The notes: generated by a model not told the origin, from the letters alone. 64,000 bases of DNA from Hippophae tibetana (GCA_037013495.1 CM072803.1:48559627-48623626); one strand, 5' to 3'. Shown: positions 10,760 to 20,314, counted from the first letter of the stretch. Numbers and translations: made by a program.

Positions 10760-13700
10760 CTAAGGGTTACTCAGCCAAATGCAATCCATTTCAGCAATGT
10801 TGTTTGGTTCTTCCACATAAGGCTTGACACGATGGCCATTAACTTTGAACGTTTTTTGTGTCTTGGAGTCCAATAGTTCTACTACTCCATGTTCAGATAC
10901 CTGAACTATTTTGAATGGTCCATCCCATCTTGATCTTAGCTTTCCTGGAAACAATCTCAAACGAGAGTTAAATAAAAGAACTTTCATTCCAGGGTGAAGA
11001 GTCTTAGGAACTAGCCTCTTATCATGATAACGCTTAGTACGCTCCTTGTATAATTTGGCATTCTCATAGGCTTCATTCCTAATTTCTTCCAACTCATGAA
11101 GCTGGAGTACTCGTTTTTCACCTGCTTTATCTAAATCCATGTTTAGCTCTTTAATTGCCCAATAAGCCTTGTGTTCAAGTTCAACTGGAAGGTGGCACGC
11201 TTTCCCAAAGATTAACCGGTAAGGGCTCATCCCAATAGGTGTTTTGTAAGCGGTGCGGTATGCCCATAAGGCATCATTTAACTTAAATGCCCAATCCTTC
11301 CTTGAAGGACGCACAGTGCGTTCCAGTATTCCCTTGATTTGCCTATTACTTACTTCCACTAATCCGGAAGTTTGAGGATGATATGGAGTAGCTACCTTAT
11401 GTGTGATGTTGTACTTGTTTAGTACTCCATCAAAGAGTTTGTTACAAAAATGGCTACCTCCATCACTTATTATAGCTCTAGGCGTTCCGAACCTACTGAA
11501 TATGAAATCTTTCAAGAATTTCACAACAACATTAGCATCATTGGTTTTGGTGGGGATAGCTTCTACCCACTTGGACACATAATCCACAGCAACCAAAATG
11601 TATTGAAAACCATTAGATGGGGGAAAAGGACCCATAAAGTCAATCCCCCATACGTCAAAGAGTTCAACAACTAAATTAGATGTCAAAGGAATTTCATCTC
11701 TTTTGCTTATGTTTCCTGTTCTTTGACATCTATCACATTGTGCACAAAACATATGAGCATCTTTAAAAAGAGTGGGCCAAAAGAATCCAGACTGTAATAT
11801 CTTACGGGCTGTCTTTTCTCCTCCAAAATGACCCCCACAATGAAGTTCATGACAAAAAGTCAGAATGCTCTTATGTTCTTCTTCAGGTACACATCTCCGG
11901 ATGACTTGATCTTGACCAATCTTGTATAAATAAGGGTCATCCCAGAAATAGTCCTTAATAGTTTTAAAAAACCTTTTCTTTTCCTGATATGAAGTGTTAG
12001 GTCGCAAAACACCAGTGGCAAGATAGTTTACAATATCAGCGTACCATGGGTTCGGACCTATGAAAAATAACTGTTCATCAGGAAAGGTTTCAACTATATC
12101 GTCATTACTCTCATCTTTAAGAGAATTAAAGTCAGAAATCAACCTAGACAAATGGTCAGCTACTAAGTTTTCACTGCCTTTCTTATCCTTGATTTCTAGG
12201 TCAAATTCTTGTAAGAGTAAGACCCACCTGATTAACCTTGGCTTGGCATTTGGTTTACTTAATAGGTATCTTAAAGCAGCATGATCAGAATGCACAATCA
12301 CTTTAGATCCTACTAAATAAGACCGAAATTTGTCTAAAGAGAATACTATAGCCAAGAATTCCTTTTCAGTGGTGGTGTAATTCATCTGGGCATCATTGAG
12401 TGTTTTGCTAGCATAGTAGATGACATGTAAACGCTTTTCCACTCTTTGTCCCAGGACTGCTCCTATTGCATAATCAGAAGCGTCACACATTATTTCAAAG
12501 GGTAAAGACCAGTTTGGTGCCATTATAACAGGGGTAGATGTGAGTTTATCTTTCAAGGTATTAAAGGAGGTAAGGCAGTCATTGTTGAAATCAAAATCAG
12601 CATCTTTGGATAGCAAGTTACATAATGGACGACTTATTTTAGAGAAATCTTTAATAAATCGTCTGTAGAATCCTGCATGTCCCAAGAAGCTTCTTATCCC
12701 CTTCACAGATGTAGGGGGAGGTAGTTTGGATATCAATTCAACTTTTGCCTTATCAACTTCAATACCCTTGTTTGAAATTATATGTCCTAAAACTATCCCT
12801 TGTTGAACCATAAAATGACTTTTCTCCCAACTAAGGGTTAGATTGCATTCAATGCATCTTTCTAAAACCAAAGTCAATTTATGTAAGCAATCATCAAATG
12901 AGTTCCCAAAGACAGAGAAATCGTCCATGAAAATCTCAATGAATTTTTCCACCATGTCCGAGAAAATGGATATCATGCATCTCTGGAACGTGGCAGGGGC
13001 ATTGCATAACCCAAATGGCATTCTGCGAAAAGCAAATGTCCCAAAAGGACATGTAAATGTGGTCTTTTCCTGATCTTCTGGTGCTATGGGTACTTGATAA
13101 TATCCAGACAGTCCATCCAAAAAACAGTAAAATTCGTGCCCAGCTAATCTTTCCAACATTTGATCAATGAATGGAAGAGGAAAGTGATCCTTTTTCGTAT
13201 ATAAATTTAGTTTCCTAAAATCTATACACATTCTCCATCCAGTGATTATTCTAGTGGGCACTAATTCACTTTTGTCATTCTTAACAACTGTTATCCCAGA
13301 TTTCTTTGGTACCACATGCACTGGACTAACCCACTTACTATCTGCAATAGGGTAGATAATCCCTTCTTCTAATAATTTAAGAATTTCCTTCTTAACTACC
13401 TCTTGCATGTTTGGGTTTAGTCTTCTTTGGGCCTCTCGTACAGGTTTAGCACCGTCCTCCAAGTTGATCTTGTGCATACACATTGTTGGACTAATGCCTC
13501 TTATATCCCCTATACTCCAACCTATAGATTTCTTAAACTGTTTAAGCACTTTGATGAGTTCCTTTTCTTGTGGTTTGGTCAAGGTTGAAGAAATTATCAC
13601 TGGATAAGTTTCCCCTTCTCCCAAAAACACATATTTTAAGTGCTCAGGTAAGTCTTTGAGTTCAAGTTCAGGTGGATTGGCCTCTTTAATAGATGAAGAA

Positions 13701-15931
13701 CTGGGTAGATTTAAAAGTGTACTAGATTTTGTCATCACTTCATTATTGTCTAGTTGTTCAAGGTACCCCTTTATTTCCTCATCTAAATCTTCTTCAACCT
13801 TTTCAAGTGTAAGAACGGTTTCAAGCTTGTCCTCTATTCTGGTTCGGAAAAAGGTGTTTTGGACAAGATTATCCAAAGGATCAACATCGAATATTTCATC
13901 AATGGCAGAAATAGAAGGGAAAGGTGAAGAATCAAAAACTTTAAAATGAACAGTCTCTCCTAAGACTGTCATTGTCAAATTTCCATCTTGGACATCAATA
14001 ATAGTTTTAGTAGTTGCCATAAATGGTCTACCAAGCAATATTGTGTGCTCTCTGTCCAATGCTGGATTTTCTTGCATATCCAGAACCACAAAGTCAACAG
14101 GTATTATCAGTTTGTCTACCTGTACCAAAACATCCTCAACTATTCCCTCTGGATATTTAAGAGATCTATCTGCAAGTTGAAGGGACATAGTTGTGGGTTT
14201 TAAATCCCCTAGATTGAGTTGTAAGAATATAGAGTAGGGCATCAAATTTATACTAGCACCTAAATCAAGCATTGCTTTAGCAACCTTCCTATCCCCCATA
14301 GTTATGTTTATAATAAAACTTCCAGGGTCTTTCAACTTAGGGGGTAGTTTGTGCTGAAGTACAGCGCTAGAAATTTCTGATACTACTACTCGTTCATTCA
14401 GTTCATACCTCCTTTTCTTAGTGTTCAACTCTTTGAAAAATTTGGCATATGAGGGCACATTCATGATCACTTCTAATAATGGTAAATTGATATTTACTTT
14501 AGAGAGCATATTAAAAAGATCAGTGAATTGCTTATCTTGTTTGGACTCTTTTAACCGGTGGGGAAAAGGTACTTGTATCTGGTGTGGTTCTGTTGTCTTT
14601 TGAATTTTGGGGGTGTCAGATGACCCCCCAATGAGTTTTTCAGAAGGCTTGTTAAGTTTAACACTTGTTTCTCCTTTTTGCGAGATTAGAGTATCGCCTT
14701 CTTTGTTACCTGAACTACAAGGTAGATTGTTAGAGATTTCAGGTAAACTAGTATTGACTACCTTACCACTTCGAAGGGTTCTAACATCCTTTGCTTGTTC
14801 TGGTTGACTGGGCAACTTTCCTGGTTCTTTCTTTTGCATTTGTTCAGCCAGTTGCCCAACTTTAGATTCAATCCTTTTAACCGAAGCCTCCATGGTGTTC
14901 AACCTTTGATTAGTCATCAATTGGTTGTCACGACTAACTTGAATAAAAGCATTCAAGCTATCTTCTAAGGTTGGCTTAAAAGATTGGCTTGGTAGGTAAG
15001 GGTGGTTGTTATCTAACCTTAGTGTTGGATATTGGGTGTAGGCTGGGTGATTATAGGTGTTTGGATGATATCTTTGAAAAGATTGAACTTCCTCTATGGC
15101 ATCGACACTAGAATCACAAGTATTTGAACAATTATGAGTACCATGCCCAATTGAACAACACACTTCACATACCTCTTGATTTGAAATTTGGTGGGAAGTG
15201 AGGAATTTCACTTGTTTAGTCAATTCAGCAAGTTGCAAGGTTATCTCATTATCAGAGCCGACTTCATTGACCTTTGCTTTCCTTCTACCACCTCTTTGTT
15301 GGGAATTAGAACCCAACAGCTCATAAAGATTATAGGTTTCCTCTGCGGTCTTTTCTCCTACAGCACCTCCAGCAGCATTATCAACCATGTATTGACTCTG
15401 TAGTGTCAATCCATCATAAAAGAATTGGTTTTGTAGCTGTAAGGGAAAGCTATGATTTTGACATTGAATGAAAAGGAGTTTGAATCGTTCCCAAGCTTCA
15501 TGAAAGGGCTCTTCATTCATTTGAGAAAATGTTGCTATCTTTGTTCTTAGATCAACAGTCTTTTGATGGGAATAGAACCTACCCATAAAAATTTCATAGA
15601 CTGCCTCCCAAGTTTTAAGAGAACCTGACTGTAGAGTAATGAACCATGACCAAGCTTTATCTTTGAGAGTGTAAGGAAAACACCTCATCCTAAGTTGATC
15701 TTCATTAATTGCATGTAGTGGAAAGGTTTGGACAATAGCATAGAATTCTCGAATGAAATGCAAAGGGTCTTCATTAGGGATACCGTAAAAGGAAGGCAAC
15801 AAAGAATAATGAATCTTTTTCAATTCATAATTCCTTGCAGCCTCTTGTAATTGGATACCGGAAGTTACATTGCCAATGATTGGCATTGTATATTCTTTCA
15901 TCTTTTTCCGCCTATCTTCAGCATCTCCCAT
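10760..15931 (-). CDS. gag-pol: Athila-type Gag-Pol polyprotein
   Basis: A 1723-residue open frame encoding capsid and replication enzymes of the element. In order: Gag (about 1-250) with the [21 protein letters not shown] region; a CX2CX4HX4C zinc knuckle at 255-268; an aspartic protease with DLGA at about 556-559; reverse transcriptase with FMDD at 1001-1004; RNase H with CDAS (Asp at about 1150); integrase with an HHCC finger starting near 1361 and a DD35E triad at about Asp1431, Asp1490 and Glu1526. There is no chromodomain. The start lies in a strong context (A at -3, G at +4). It lies 344 bp downstream of the stand-alone gag ORF. How a second ORF on the same RNA is translated is not evident; splicing or re-initiation are possibilities. 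The frame is uninterrupted and looks whole. Confidence 0.96.
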   Translation of the reverse strand: MGDAEDRRKKMKEYTMPIIGNVTSGIQLQEAARNYELKKIHYSLLPSFYGIPNEDPLHFIREFYAIVQTFPLHAINEDQLRMRCFPYTLKDKAWSWFITLQSGSLKTWEAVYEIFMGRFYSHQKTVDLRTKIATFSQMNEEPFHEAWERFKLLFIQCQNHSFPLQLQNQFFYDGLTLQSQYMVDNAAGGAVGEKTAEETYNLYELLGSNSQQRGGRRKAKVNEVGSDNEITLQLAELTKQVKFLTSHQISNQEVCEVCCSIGHGTHNCSNTCDSSVDAIEEVQSFQRYHPNTYNHPAYTQYPTLRLDNNHPYLPSQSFKPTLEDSLNAFIQVSRDNQLMTNQRLNTMEASVKRIESKVGQLAEQMQKKEPGKLPSQPEQAKDVRTLRSGKVVNTSLPEISNNLPCSSGNKEGDTLISQKGETSVKLNKPSEKLIGGSSDTPKIQKTTEPHQIQVPFPHRLKESKQDKQFTDLFNMLSKVNINLPLLEVIMNVPSYAKFFKELNTKKRRYELNERVVVSEISSAVLQHKLPPKLKDPGSFIINITMGDRKVAKAMLDLGASINLMPYSIFLQLNLGDLKPTTMSLQLADRSLKYPEGIVEDVLVQVDKLIIPVDFVVLDMQENPALDREHTILLGRPFMATTKTIIDVQDGNLTMTVLGETVHFKVFDSSPFPSISAIDEIFDVDPLDNLVQNTFFRTRIEDKLETVLTLEKVEEDLDEEIKGYLEQLDNNEVMTKSSTLLNLPSSSSIKEANPPELELKDLPEHLKYVFLGEGETYPVIISSTLTKPQEKELIKVLKQFKKSIGWSIGDIRGISPTMCMHKINLEDGAKPVREAQRRLNPNMQEVVKKEILKLLEEGIIYPIADSKWVSPVHVVPKKSGITVVKNDKSELVPTRIITGWRMCIDFRKLNLYTKKDHFPLPFIDQMLERLAGHEFYCFLDGLSGYYQVPIAPEDQEKTTFTCPFGTFAFRRMPFGLCNAPATFQRCMISIFSDMVEKFIEIFMDDFSVFGNSFDDCLHKLTLVLERCIECNLTLSWEKSHFMVQQGIVLGHIISNKGIEVDKAKVELISKLPPPTSVKGIRSFLGHAGFYRRFIKDFSKISRPLCNLLSKDADFDFNNDCLTSFNTLKDKLTSTPVIMAPNWSLPFEIMCDASDYAIGAVLGQRVEKRLHVIYYASKTLNDAQMNYTTTEKEFLAIVFSLDKFRSYLVGSKVIVHSDHAALRYLLSKPNAKPRLIRWVLLLQEFDLEIKDKKGSENLVADHLSRLISDFNSLKDESNDDIVETFPDEQLFFIGPNPWYADIVNYLATGVLRPNTSYQEKKRFFKTIKDYFWDDPYLYKIGQDQVIRRCVPEEEHKSILTFCHELHCGGHFGGEKTARKILQSGFFWPTLFKDAHMFCAQCDRCQRTGNISKRDEIPLTSNLVVELFDVWGIDFMGPFPPSNGFQYILVAVDYVSKWVEAIPTKTNDANVVVKFLKDFIFSRFGTPRAIISDGGSHFCNKLFDGVLNKYNITHKVATPYHPQTSGLVEVSNRQIKGILERTVRPSRKDWAFKLNDALWAYRTAYKTPIGMSPYRLIFGKACHLPVELEHKAYWAIKELNMDLDKAGEKRVLQLHELEEIRNEAYENAKLYKERTKRYHDKRLVPKTLHPGMKVLLFNSRLRLFPGKLRSRWDGPFKIVQVSEHGVVELLDSKTQKTFKVNGHRVKPYVEEPNNIAEMDCIWLSNP

Positions 15932-16275
15932 GGTTGTTTGTAGTTGAAAATGATCCTCCTCCTATTGTGTATCAACATTTTGCTTTTAGTAGATATCTCT
16001 AAGAAATATGTATAACTTGATAAAACGTAAAAGCAAAAAGTGCAAGGAACCTAATATATATATATATATTTTTTTTTTTTTAAATTTAAGCGAATGGACA
16101 GAATTTTTGAAACAAACGAATTTTATTTCATCTGAATTTTTATTACACGCAAACTAAAACAAAGGAAAATACAATAATGGGTGACCTCCCATACAGGACT
16201 AAAATTTAGCATCTTCTAGTAAGACGTTGCTTGGAGATTGCAGAATGAAAAACTCAATGTCTCCTCTTCATTGAA
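15932..16275 (-). other. Spacer between the gag ORF and the gag-pol ORF
   Basis: A gap of 344 bp without a reading frame. In element sense it begins with a post-stop motif (16234-16178), continues through an AT-rich stretch with a T/A homopolymer near 16065-16082, and ends in the leader of the gag-pol ORF with a purine-rich AGGAGGAGGATC upstream of a strong start context. No LTR or target-site remnant is recognised in it. Confidence 0.8.
16178..16234 (-). other. Post-stop motif downstream of stand-alone gag
   Basis: On the plus strand it reads TGGGTGACCTCCCATACAGG, followed by an imperfect hairpin around GCATCTT...AAGACGTTGC. It closely resembles 10700-10750, which follows the gag-pol stop. 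It begins about 42 bp after the gag stop in element sense. The similarity suggests that the stand-alone gag and its downstream sequence were duplicated or acquired together. Confidence 0.6.
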
Positions 16276-17613
16276 TTAGTCTTTGCCTTTTTGCAAATGT
16301 TCAACTAACTGTTCAACTTGAACTTCCACCTTTTTGATAGAAGCTTCCACAGAGTCCAACCGTTGATTGGTTTTAGATTGATTATCCCTACAGACTTGAA
16401 TAAAAGAATTCAAGTTGTCCTCCAGGGTTGGTTTATTGGGAATGCTTCTTGGAATAGGTGGGTGGAATTGCTGACCTGCCTGGTTTGAGCCTTGAGTGAA
16501 AGGAGGGTTGTTTTGCCTCCAAGAGAAATTTGGATGACTTCTCCACCCAGGATTATAGGTATTTGAGTTGGGATCAAACCTTGGTCTTTGTTGATATGCT
16601 CCCAACACATTGACCTGTTCAGGTCCAGTTGTTTCTCCTTGATATGGACAGGCTTCAGTACCATGTCCCATGTTGCTATACAAACCATATTGATCATTAT
16701 TAGTGTTGGTTTGTGTAGCGAGAAGGGCAACTTGCTTAGTCAGTTGAACAAGTTGTTGTTGAACTTCATTACTGGAGTCGATTTCATGAACTCCAGCTTT
16801 TCTCACTCGGGAGCTTTTCTGTTGGGAATTAGCACCCAACATCTCAAAGAGGTTATACGTCTCTGAGGCAGTTTTTTCTCCTATTGCTCCTCCTGCAGCG
16901 TTGTCGACAATGAACTGACATTGTTGTGTAAGTCCATCGTAAAAGAATTGGTTCTGCAACTGCAGGGGAAAGCTATGATGGGGACACTGAGTGAGAAACA
17001 TCTTGAACCTATCCCAAGCTTCATGGAATGGTTCTCCATCCATCTGAGAGAAAGTAGCAATCTTTCCTCTCAACTCTGATGTTTTTTGATGGGAATAGAA
17101 TTTTCCCATGAATTTGTTGTAAATGTTACCCCATGTCATCAGAGAACCTGGGGGAAGTGACATCAACCAAGCTTTGGCCTTATCCTTTAGAGTGTAGGGA
17201 AAACATCTCATCCTAAGTTGATCCTCGTTTAGAATACCGAGGGGGAATGTTTGGACCGTAGCATAGAAATCTCTCATAAAGGAAAGAGAATCTTCATTAG
17301 GTAACCCATAAAAGGAAGGAAGCATAGAAAAATGAATATTTTTAAGGTCGTAATTCCGAGCAGCCTCCCCCAACTGGATAGCGGCAGTTGCCGTGCCTAT
17401 TACCGGTCTTGCAAACTCTTTCATTATGGTTTCCCTAATATGTTGGTTTTCCTCCATTTCTTTTGGTTCTAGTAAAGGATTAAGACTTGGTTCTATGTTT
17501 GGCTCAAAAACAGGTTGATGGGTAGAATCCAGTTTTGTTGACACTTGTTTAAATTTATGAAATTTATTTACATATGGTGTAAGGGGGTTTCCTAAGGATC
17601 TCCTACCACGCAT
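16276..17613 (-). CDS. gag: Stand-alone Gag protein (second gag copy)
   Basis: A 445-residue Gag-like ORF upstream of the gag-pol ORF. Residues about 65-275 match the Gag part of the polyprotein ([57 protein letters not shown]), roughly two-thirds identical by eye, so the two copies are long diverged. The shared C-terminal segment (NKPTLEDNLNSFIQVCRDNQ) also aligns, and the ORF ends where the polyprotein passes into the linker before protease. The zinc-knuckle region is less canonical than in the other copy. The N-terminus has about 55 extra residues. The first ATG is in a weak context; an in-frame ATG at residue 53 (17457) has G at -3 and +4 and may be the real start. It likely supplies extra structural Gag for particles. 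Confidence 0.9.
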   Translation of the reverse strand: MRGRRSLGNPLTPYVNKFHKFKQVSTKLDSTHQPVFEPNIEPSLNPLLEPKEMEENQHIRETIMKEFARPVIGTATAAIQLGEAARNYDLKNIHFSMLPSFYGLPNEDSLSFMRDFYATVQTFPLGILNEDQLRMRCFPYTLKDKAKAWLMSLPPGSLMTWGNIYNKFMGKFYSHQKTSELRGKIATFSQMDGEPFHEAWDRFKMFLTQCPHHSFPLQLQNQFFYDGLTQQCQFIVDNAAGGAIGEKTASETYNLFEMLGANSQQKSSRVRKAGVHEIDSSNEVQQQLVQLTKQVALLATQTNTNNDQYGLYSNMGHGTEACPYQGETTGPEQVNVLGAYQQRPRFDPNSNTYNPGWRSHPNFSWRQNNPPFTQGSNQAGQQFHPPIPRSIPNKPTLEDNLNSFIQVCRDNQSKTNQRLDSVEASIKKVEVQVEQLVEHLQKGKD

Positions 17614-17814
17614 AGACTATTGTAAACGTAAATTTAAAACTCCTGTCAACAAAATAAAAAAATTTAGATAAAATTTACATGTTATTTTATACAAAACACT
17701 AAACAAAACTAGTTAAACCCTAAAAAAAAAAAAAAAAAAAAAAAAAATTTTTTTTTTTATTTATTTATTTTTTATTTTATTTTTTTTTTGTAACATAATT
17801 AGTATTAACCAAGA
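17614..17814 (-). other. AT-homopolymer part of the leader next to gag
   Basis: About 200 bp between the leader hairpins and the gag ORF, largely runs of A and T (17710-17790) with no motif recognised. Such runs are also error-prone in sequencing, so their exact length is uncertain. Confidence 0.7.
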
Positions 17815-17940
17815 GTGCTCCCAGGAAAGAATGGTGGTGCAAACGGCTCCTTAAATACCATTCTCCTAGCCAGAGCAACGTTCCCAGGAAAGACTAGTGG
17901 CACAAAGGCTTTCAAGAACTAGTCTCCTAGACAGAACTCC
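17815..17940 (-). ncRNA. Two tandem covarying hairpins in the 5' leader RNA
   Basis: Two imperfect repeats about 63 bp apart, each holding an 8-bp stem extended by 3 bp across a 2-nt bulge. Hairpin 1 (17823-17867) pairs AGAATGGT with ACCATTCT; hairpin 2 (17886-17928) pairs AGACTAGT with ACTAGTCT. Both are flanked by AGG-AA and CCT. The stems differ at two positions, and both differences are compensated on the other arm. This favours a conserved RNA fold over chance. They lie between the primer-binding site and gag, where retroelements keep packaging, dimerisation and translation signals. The specific role is not known. Confidence 0.7.
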
Positions 17941-17994
17941 CTTAGATTTTTACTTTTCATGTTATTTAGTTAATTAGGTATAAATTCAAGTAAT

Positions 17995-18030
<36 letters not shown>

Positions 18031-18245
18031 AAAATTTTTTTACTTCAAATTTCAAATTTCTAAATTATTTAAAAAAAAAATTATTATTTTTTTTATTTTT
18101 ATTTTTTTTATTTTTTTATTTTTTTTATTTTTTTTTTTATTTATTATGAATTTTGAAATTTGATTATTATTAAAATATCACAATTATTTACAGCACAAAA
18201 ATGTTTTTTAAAATTTTGATAAATAATTTAAAAACGCTATTCCTT
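17941..18245 (-). other. T-rich leader segment next to the primer-binding site
   Basis: About 300 bp, mostly T-runs on the plus strand (A-runs in the element RNA), especially 17998-18027 and 18080-18140. No gene or structured motif is recognised. Confidence 0.75.
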
Positions 18246-18262
18246 CCGCGGCAACGGCGCCA
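18246..18262 (-). other. Primer-binding site for tRNA-Asp
   Basis: The plus strand reads CCGCGGCAACGGCGCCA, matching the 3' end of plant tRNA-Asp(GUC) (CCCCGGCAACGGCGCCA, from memory) with one difference. It lies 6 bp inside the 5' LTR, so the element RNA carries the complement needed to bind the tRNA primer. Athila elements are known to use a tRNA-Asp primer. There is no cloverleaf here, so it is not a tRNA gene. Confidence 0.88.
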
Positions 18263-19509
18263 AAAACTTGATGAACGAAAACCGGCATCGCCGATTCCCG
18301 CAAATACTTTGGTTTTAATATTTATAAAACTCTCGCAAGTGCACGAATCATTTCGTAGAAAATGATAAGTATACTCCCAAGGTCGATCTAAGGAAGGAAT
18401 GTATGTGGTTTTTAACTTATTATTCAACCTTTTAAAAACGAAATTAAATCCTAAACATCCTGTCACGATAGTTTGGTTTTTGTGTTCCTAATCTAATAAC
18501 ATAAAATAAAACATATATACAGATTAATTAAATATAATCTAAAATCATAAAAATAAACATAGATACAAATTCAAATAATTATCTAGAAATAAACATATAT
18601 ACGGATTCAATAAATGTTCATGCAAATTTTTATCATTTATATTAGCGGAGTATTTATGGATATAATAACTAAATTAATTATGCTTGCTCATATTAACTAG
18701 GTTATTAAAGATATAAATTGACATTTTATTGATTCTCTCTTTTTTATATAAATACCACCTTTGGTGGGGTTAGATATTCTTTGTTAACTAAACAAATCAA
18801 TTAACACCTATGGGTGGGGTTGATAACTAATATGCTTAATTAAATTAATTCCTTTTTCTAAGAGATTGAAAATGAACCATTTAAATGCCACCTTTGGTGG
18901 GGTTAGACAGTTTAAACTTTATTCAAGGTGTCCAAATTAAACCTAAGAATTTAATTATCCGAGTACTAACTTTCAAGTTTTAAAACCACTATTGAAAACA
19001 TGTTGTCAATACATTTTCTCATAATAATTCTTATAAAAACTTTTGAAATAGAGTTTCACTCTAACTACCGGGCGATTGTACCAACAAATAAAAGAGCACT
19101 ACTCTAAATTAGACCGGATAACTAAACCTTAAAATCTAATTTTCGGGTTTAAGTTTGTAATGAAAAATAATATATTTCTCTCTAACATTCTTAATATAAA
19201 ATCTTGAATAAAAACAAAATCAATTCATTTTAAAGATTTTTACCTATTTAATATTTCGCAAGCATAACAACGTCGTTATTACATCATTTTTACTAAACAG
19301 CTAGCATAGTTAAATTTAACCACAGACAAGTTGAATATAACATGTAAGAATAAAGCATAAAAATAACTGTAAAGAAAATAAAATCCTTACAGAACTTCGA
19401 CGCTATTCCCGTTGCTAGAAAACCTCCGAGCGGAATTTGCACTTCCATATATTGAATCAAAAATCTAAATTATTACAAAAACATTACAAGTTCCTCTCAA
19501 AAAGAGAAG

Positions 19510-19640
19510 AACACTAAACCTAAGAGAATTGAACTAAAAACTAAGAGAAAAACTAAGAAAAGCTTAGAAACTTAGAAAGAAACTAAGAGAAACTAAAAAC
19601 TAAGAAATGAGAGAAAGAAAGAAGAGAGAAGTGAGTTTTT
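19510..19640 (-). promoter_or_regulatory. CT-rich transcribed leader after the TATA box
   Basis: In element sense this stretch is almost all pyrimidine broken by repeated TTAG words (TCTCTTAGTTT, TTTCTTAG). On the plus strand it shows as AACTAAGAGA-type repeats. CT-rich leaders just downstream of the start site are common in plant promoters. The boundary is approximate. Confidence 0.55.
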
Positions 19641-19671
19641 AAGGTGTGATTTGAAGTGAATGGAAGGGGGG

Positions 19672-19679
19672 TATTTATA
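19672..19679 (-). promoter_or_regulatory. TATA box of 5' LTR
   Basis: The minus strand reads CTATAAATACCCCCC. It is the only strong TATA box found downstream of the bZIP-type sites in the LTR and is probably the promoter core that makes the genomic RNA. Confidence 0.78.
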
Positions 19680-19759
19680 GGTGAGGATGGAGAGAAAAAA
19701 TGAGTAAAAAAAAATGTTAAAAAAATATTAAAAAATGTAAAAACGCGTATTGGACTTGC

Positions 19760-19808
19760 TGATGTCATCAATGACGTCAGCATGACGTCACAGGGGCGGC
19801 TGCACGTG
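19760..19808 (-). promoter_or_regulatory. as-1-like bZIP sites and G-box, 5' LTR
   Basis: TGATGTCA at 19760-19767, TGACGTCA at 19772-19779 and 19783-19790, and CACGTG at 19803-19808, all upstream of the TATA box in element sense. Tandem TGACG motifs form the as-1/ocs class of plant enhancers, bound by TGA bZIP factors and responsive to salicylate, auxin or oxidative stress; CACGTG is the G-box. The cluster suggests stress- or hormone-responsive transcription, which is inference. Confidence 0.72.
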
Positions 19809-20013
19809 AAAAATGGGGCGAAAACGCGTTGGGCGCGCGGATGGGCGGCTGCTGGGCGCTGCGCGCGCGCGCTGGGGCTGTCGCTGCGCGCAGCTCGGCG
19901 CGCGTGAACAGTGCCAGCGCGCTGCGTTGCGCACAGCTGGGCATGCCAGCGCGCGCGGGCGCGCGCGGGATGGGGCGCTGGGCTGCGCGCACGGCCGGGC
20001 TGCGACGCGCGAT
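19789..20013. other. GC- and CpG-rich tract in U3 of 5' LTR
   Basis: Shorter copy of the GC-rich tract of the other LTR, about 225 bp. It is upstream of the promoter core and composed of GCGC and GGGCG words. Frames open here on both strands are compositional. Confidence 0.9.
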
Positions 20014-20309
20014 TTCCGTCCTTTTGACATTTTTGACCTTTTCGACCCATTTCGTCCGATTTTTCCATGTTTGTTGACCTTTTCTCACTTATTTATTGAT
20101 ATATTTGTAATGTATTGTTTGAAATATTCCTCTTTGAGTCTTTACATTGCGTTTTTAAGCCAAAATACCTGAAAAACAATAAAAATACCCGTGATTCCGA
20201 AAAAGACAAATTTATATAAATATATGATAAAACATATAAATATATGTATTTTTAATCAATTAAGGTACATAAAATCATGGTTATTTTAGTGCTTTTTGAG
20301 CACTCATCA

Positions 20310-20314
20310 ACGAG
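20310..20314. repeat. Target-site duplication, right copy (ACGAG)
   Basis: ACGAG directly abuts the TCATCA end of the element and continues into the satellite as ACGAGGATAA, matching the copy at 6787-6791. Confidence 0.97.

Larger units (their letters stand above)
6792..20309 (-). mobile_element. Athila-type Ty3/gypsy LTR retrotransposon, apparently whole
   Basis: Complete element of 13,518 bp on the minus strand, bounded by TGATGA...TCATCA termini and 5-bp target duplications. Order in transcription sense: 5' LTR, tRNA-Asp primer-binding site, structured leader, stand-alone gag ORF, gag-protease-RT-RNase H-integrase ORF, non-coding 3' region, polypurine tract, 3' LTR. The domain order RT-RNaseH-IN, absence of a chromodomain, the tRNA-Asp primer and the gag sequence place it in the Tat/Athila branch, most like Athila. 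No env-like ORF is visible. The long ORFs are open, so it looks whole. The LTRs differ at only about six sites plus one length difference in a GC-rich tract. At common plant rates this implies an age of order 10^5 years (estimate by eye). Whether it is active is unknown. Confidence 0.96.
18269..20309 (-). repeat. 5' LTR (right copy)
   Basis: About 2041 bp, TGATGAACG...CACTCATCA, nearly identical to the left LTR at a constant offset of 11,477 bp until the GC-rich tract. Next to the primer-binding site, so it is the 5' LTR of a minus-strand element. In sense order: U3 start at 20309, GC-rich tract (about 20013-19789), G-box, TGACGTCA sites, TATA box, CT-rich transcribed leader (about 19630-19510), then AT-rich R/U5 with three CCACC hairpin motifs (18755-18774, 18804-18824, 18888-18907). 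The transcription start is expected near 19640, about 30 bp past the TATA box. Confidence 0.97.

Noticed and set aside
11450-15403. Plus-strand ORFs of 60-97 codons opposite gag-pol
   Set aside because: They are shadows of the minus-strand polyprotein without domains or consistent starts. No antisense gene is supported.
18246-18262. tRNA-Asp gene
   Set aside because: Only the 3'-terminal 17 bases are present, with no cloverleaf upstream. It is the primer-binding site.
18188-18466. 92-codon minus-strand ORF across the LTR edge and primer-binding site (and 6765-6989)
   Set aside because: It runs through the primer-binding site and LTR end, which are known non-coding parts, and has no recognisable domain.
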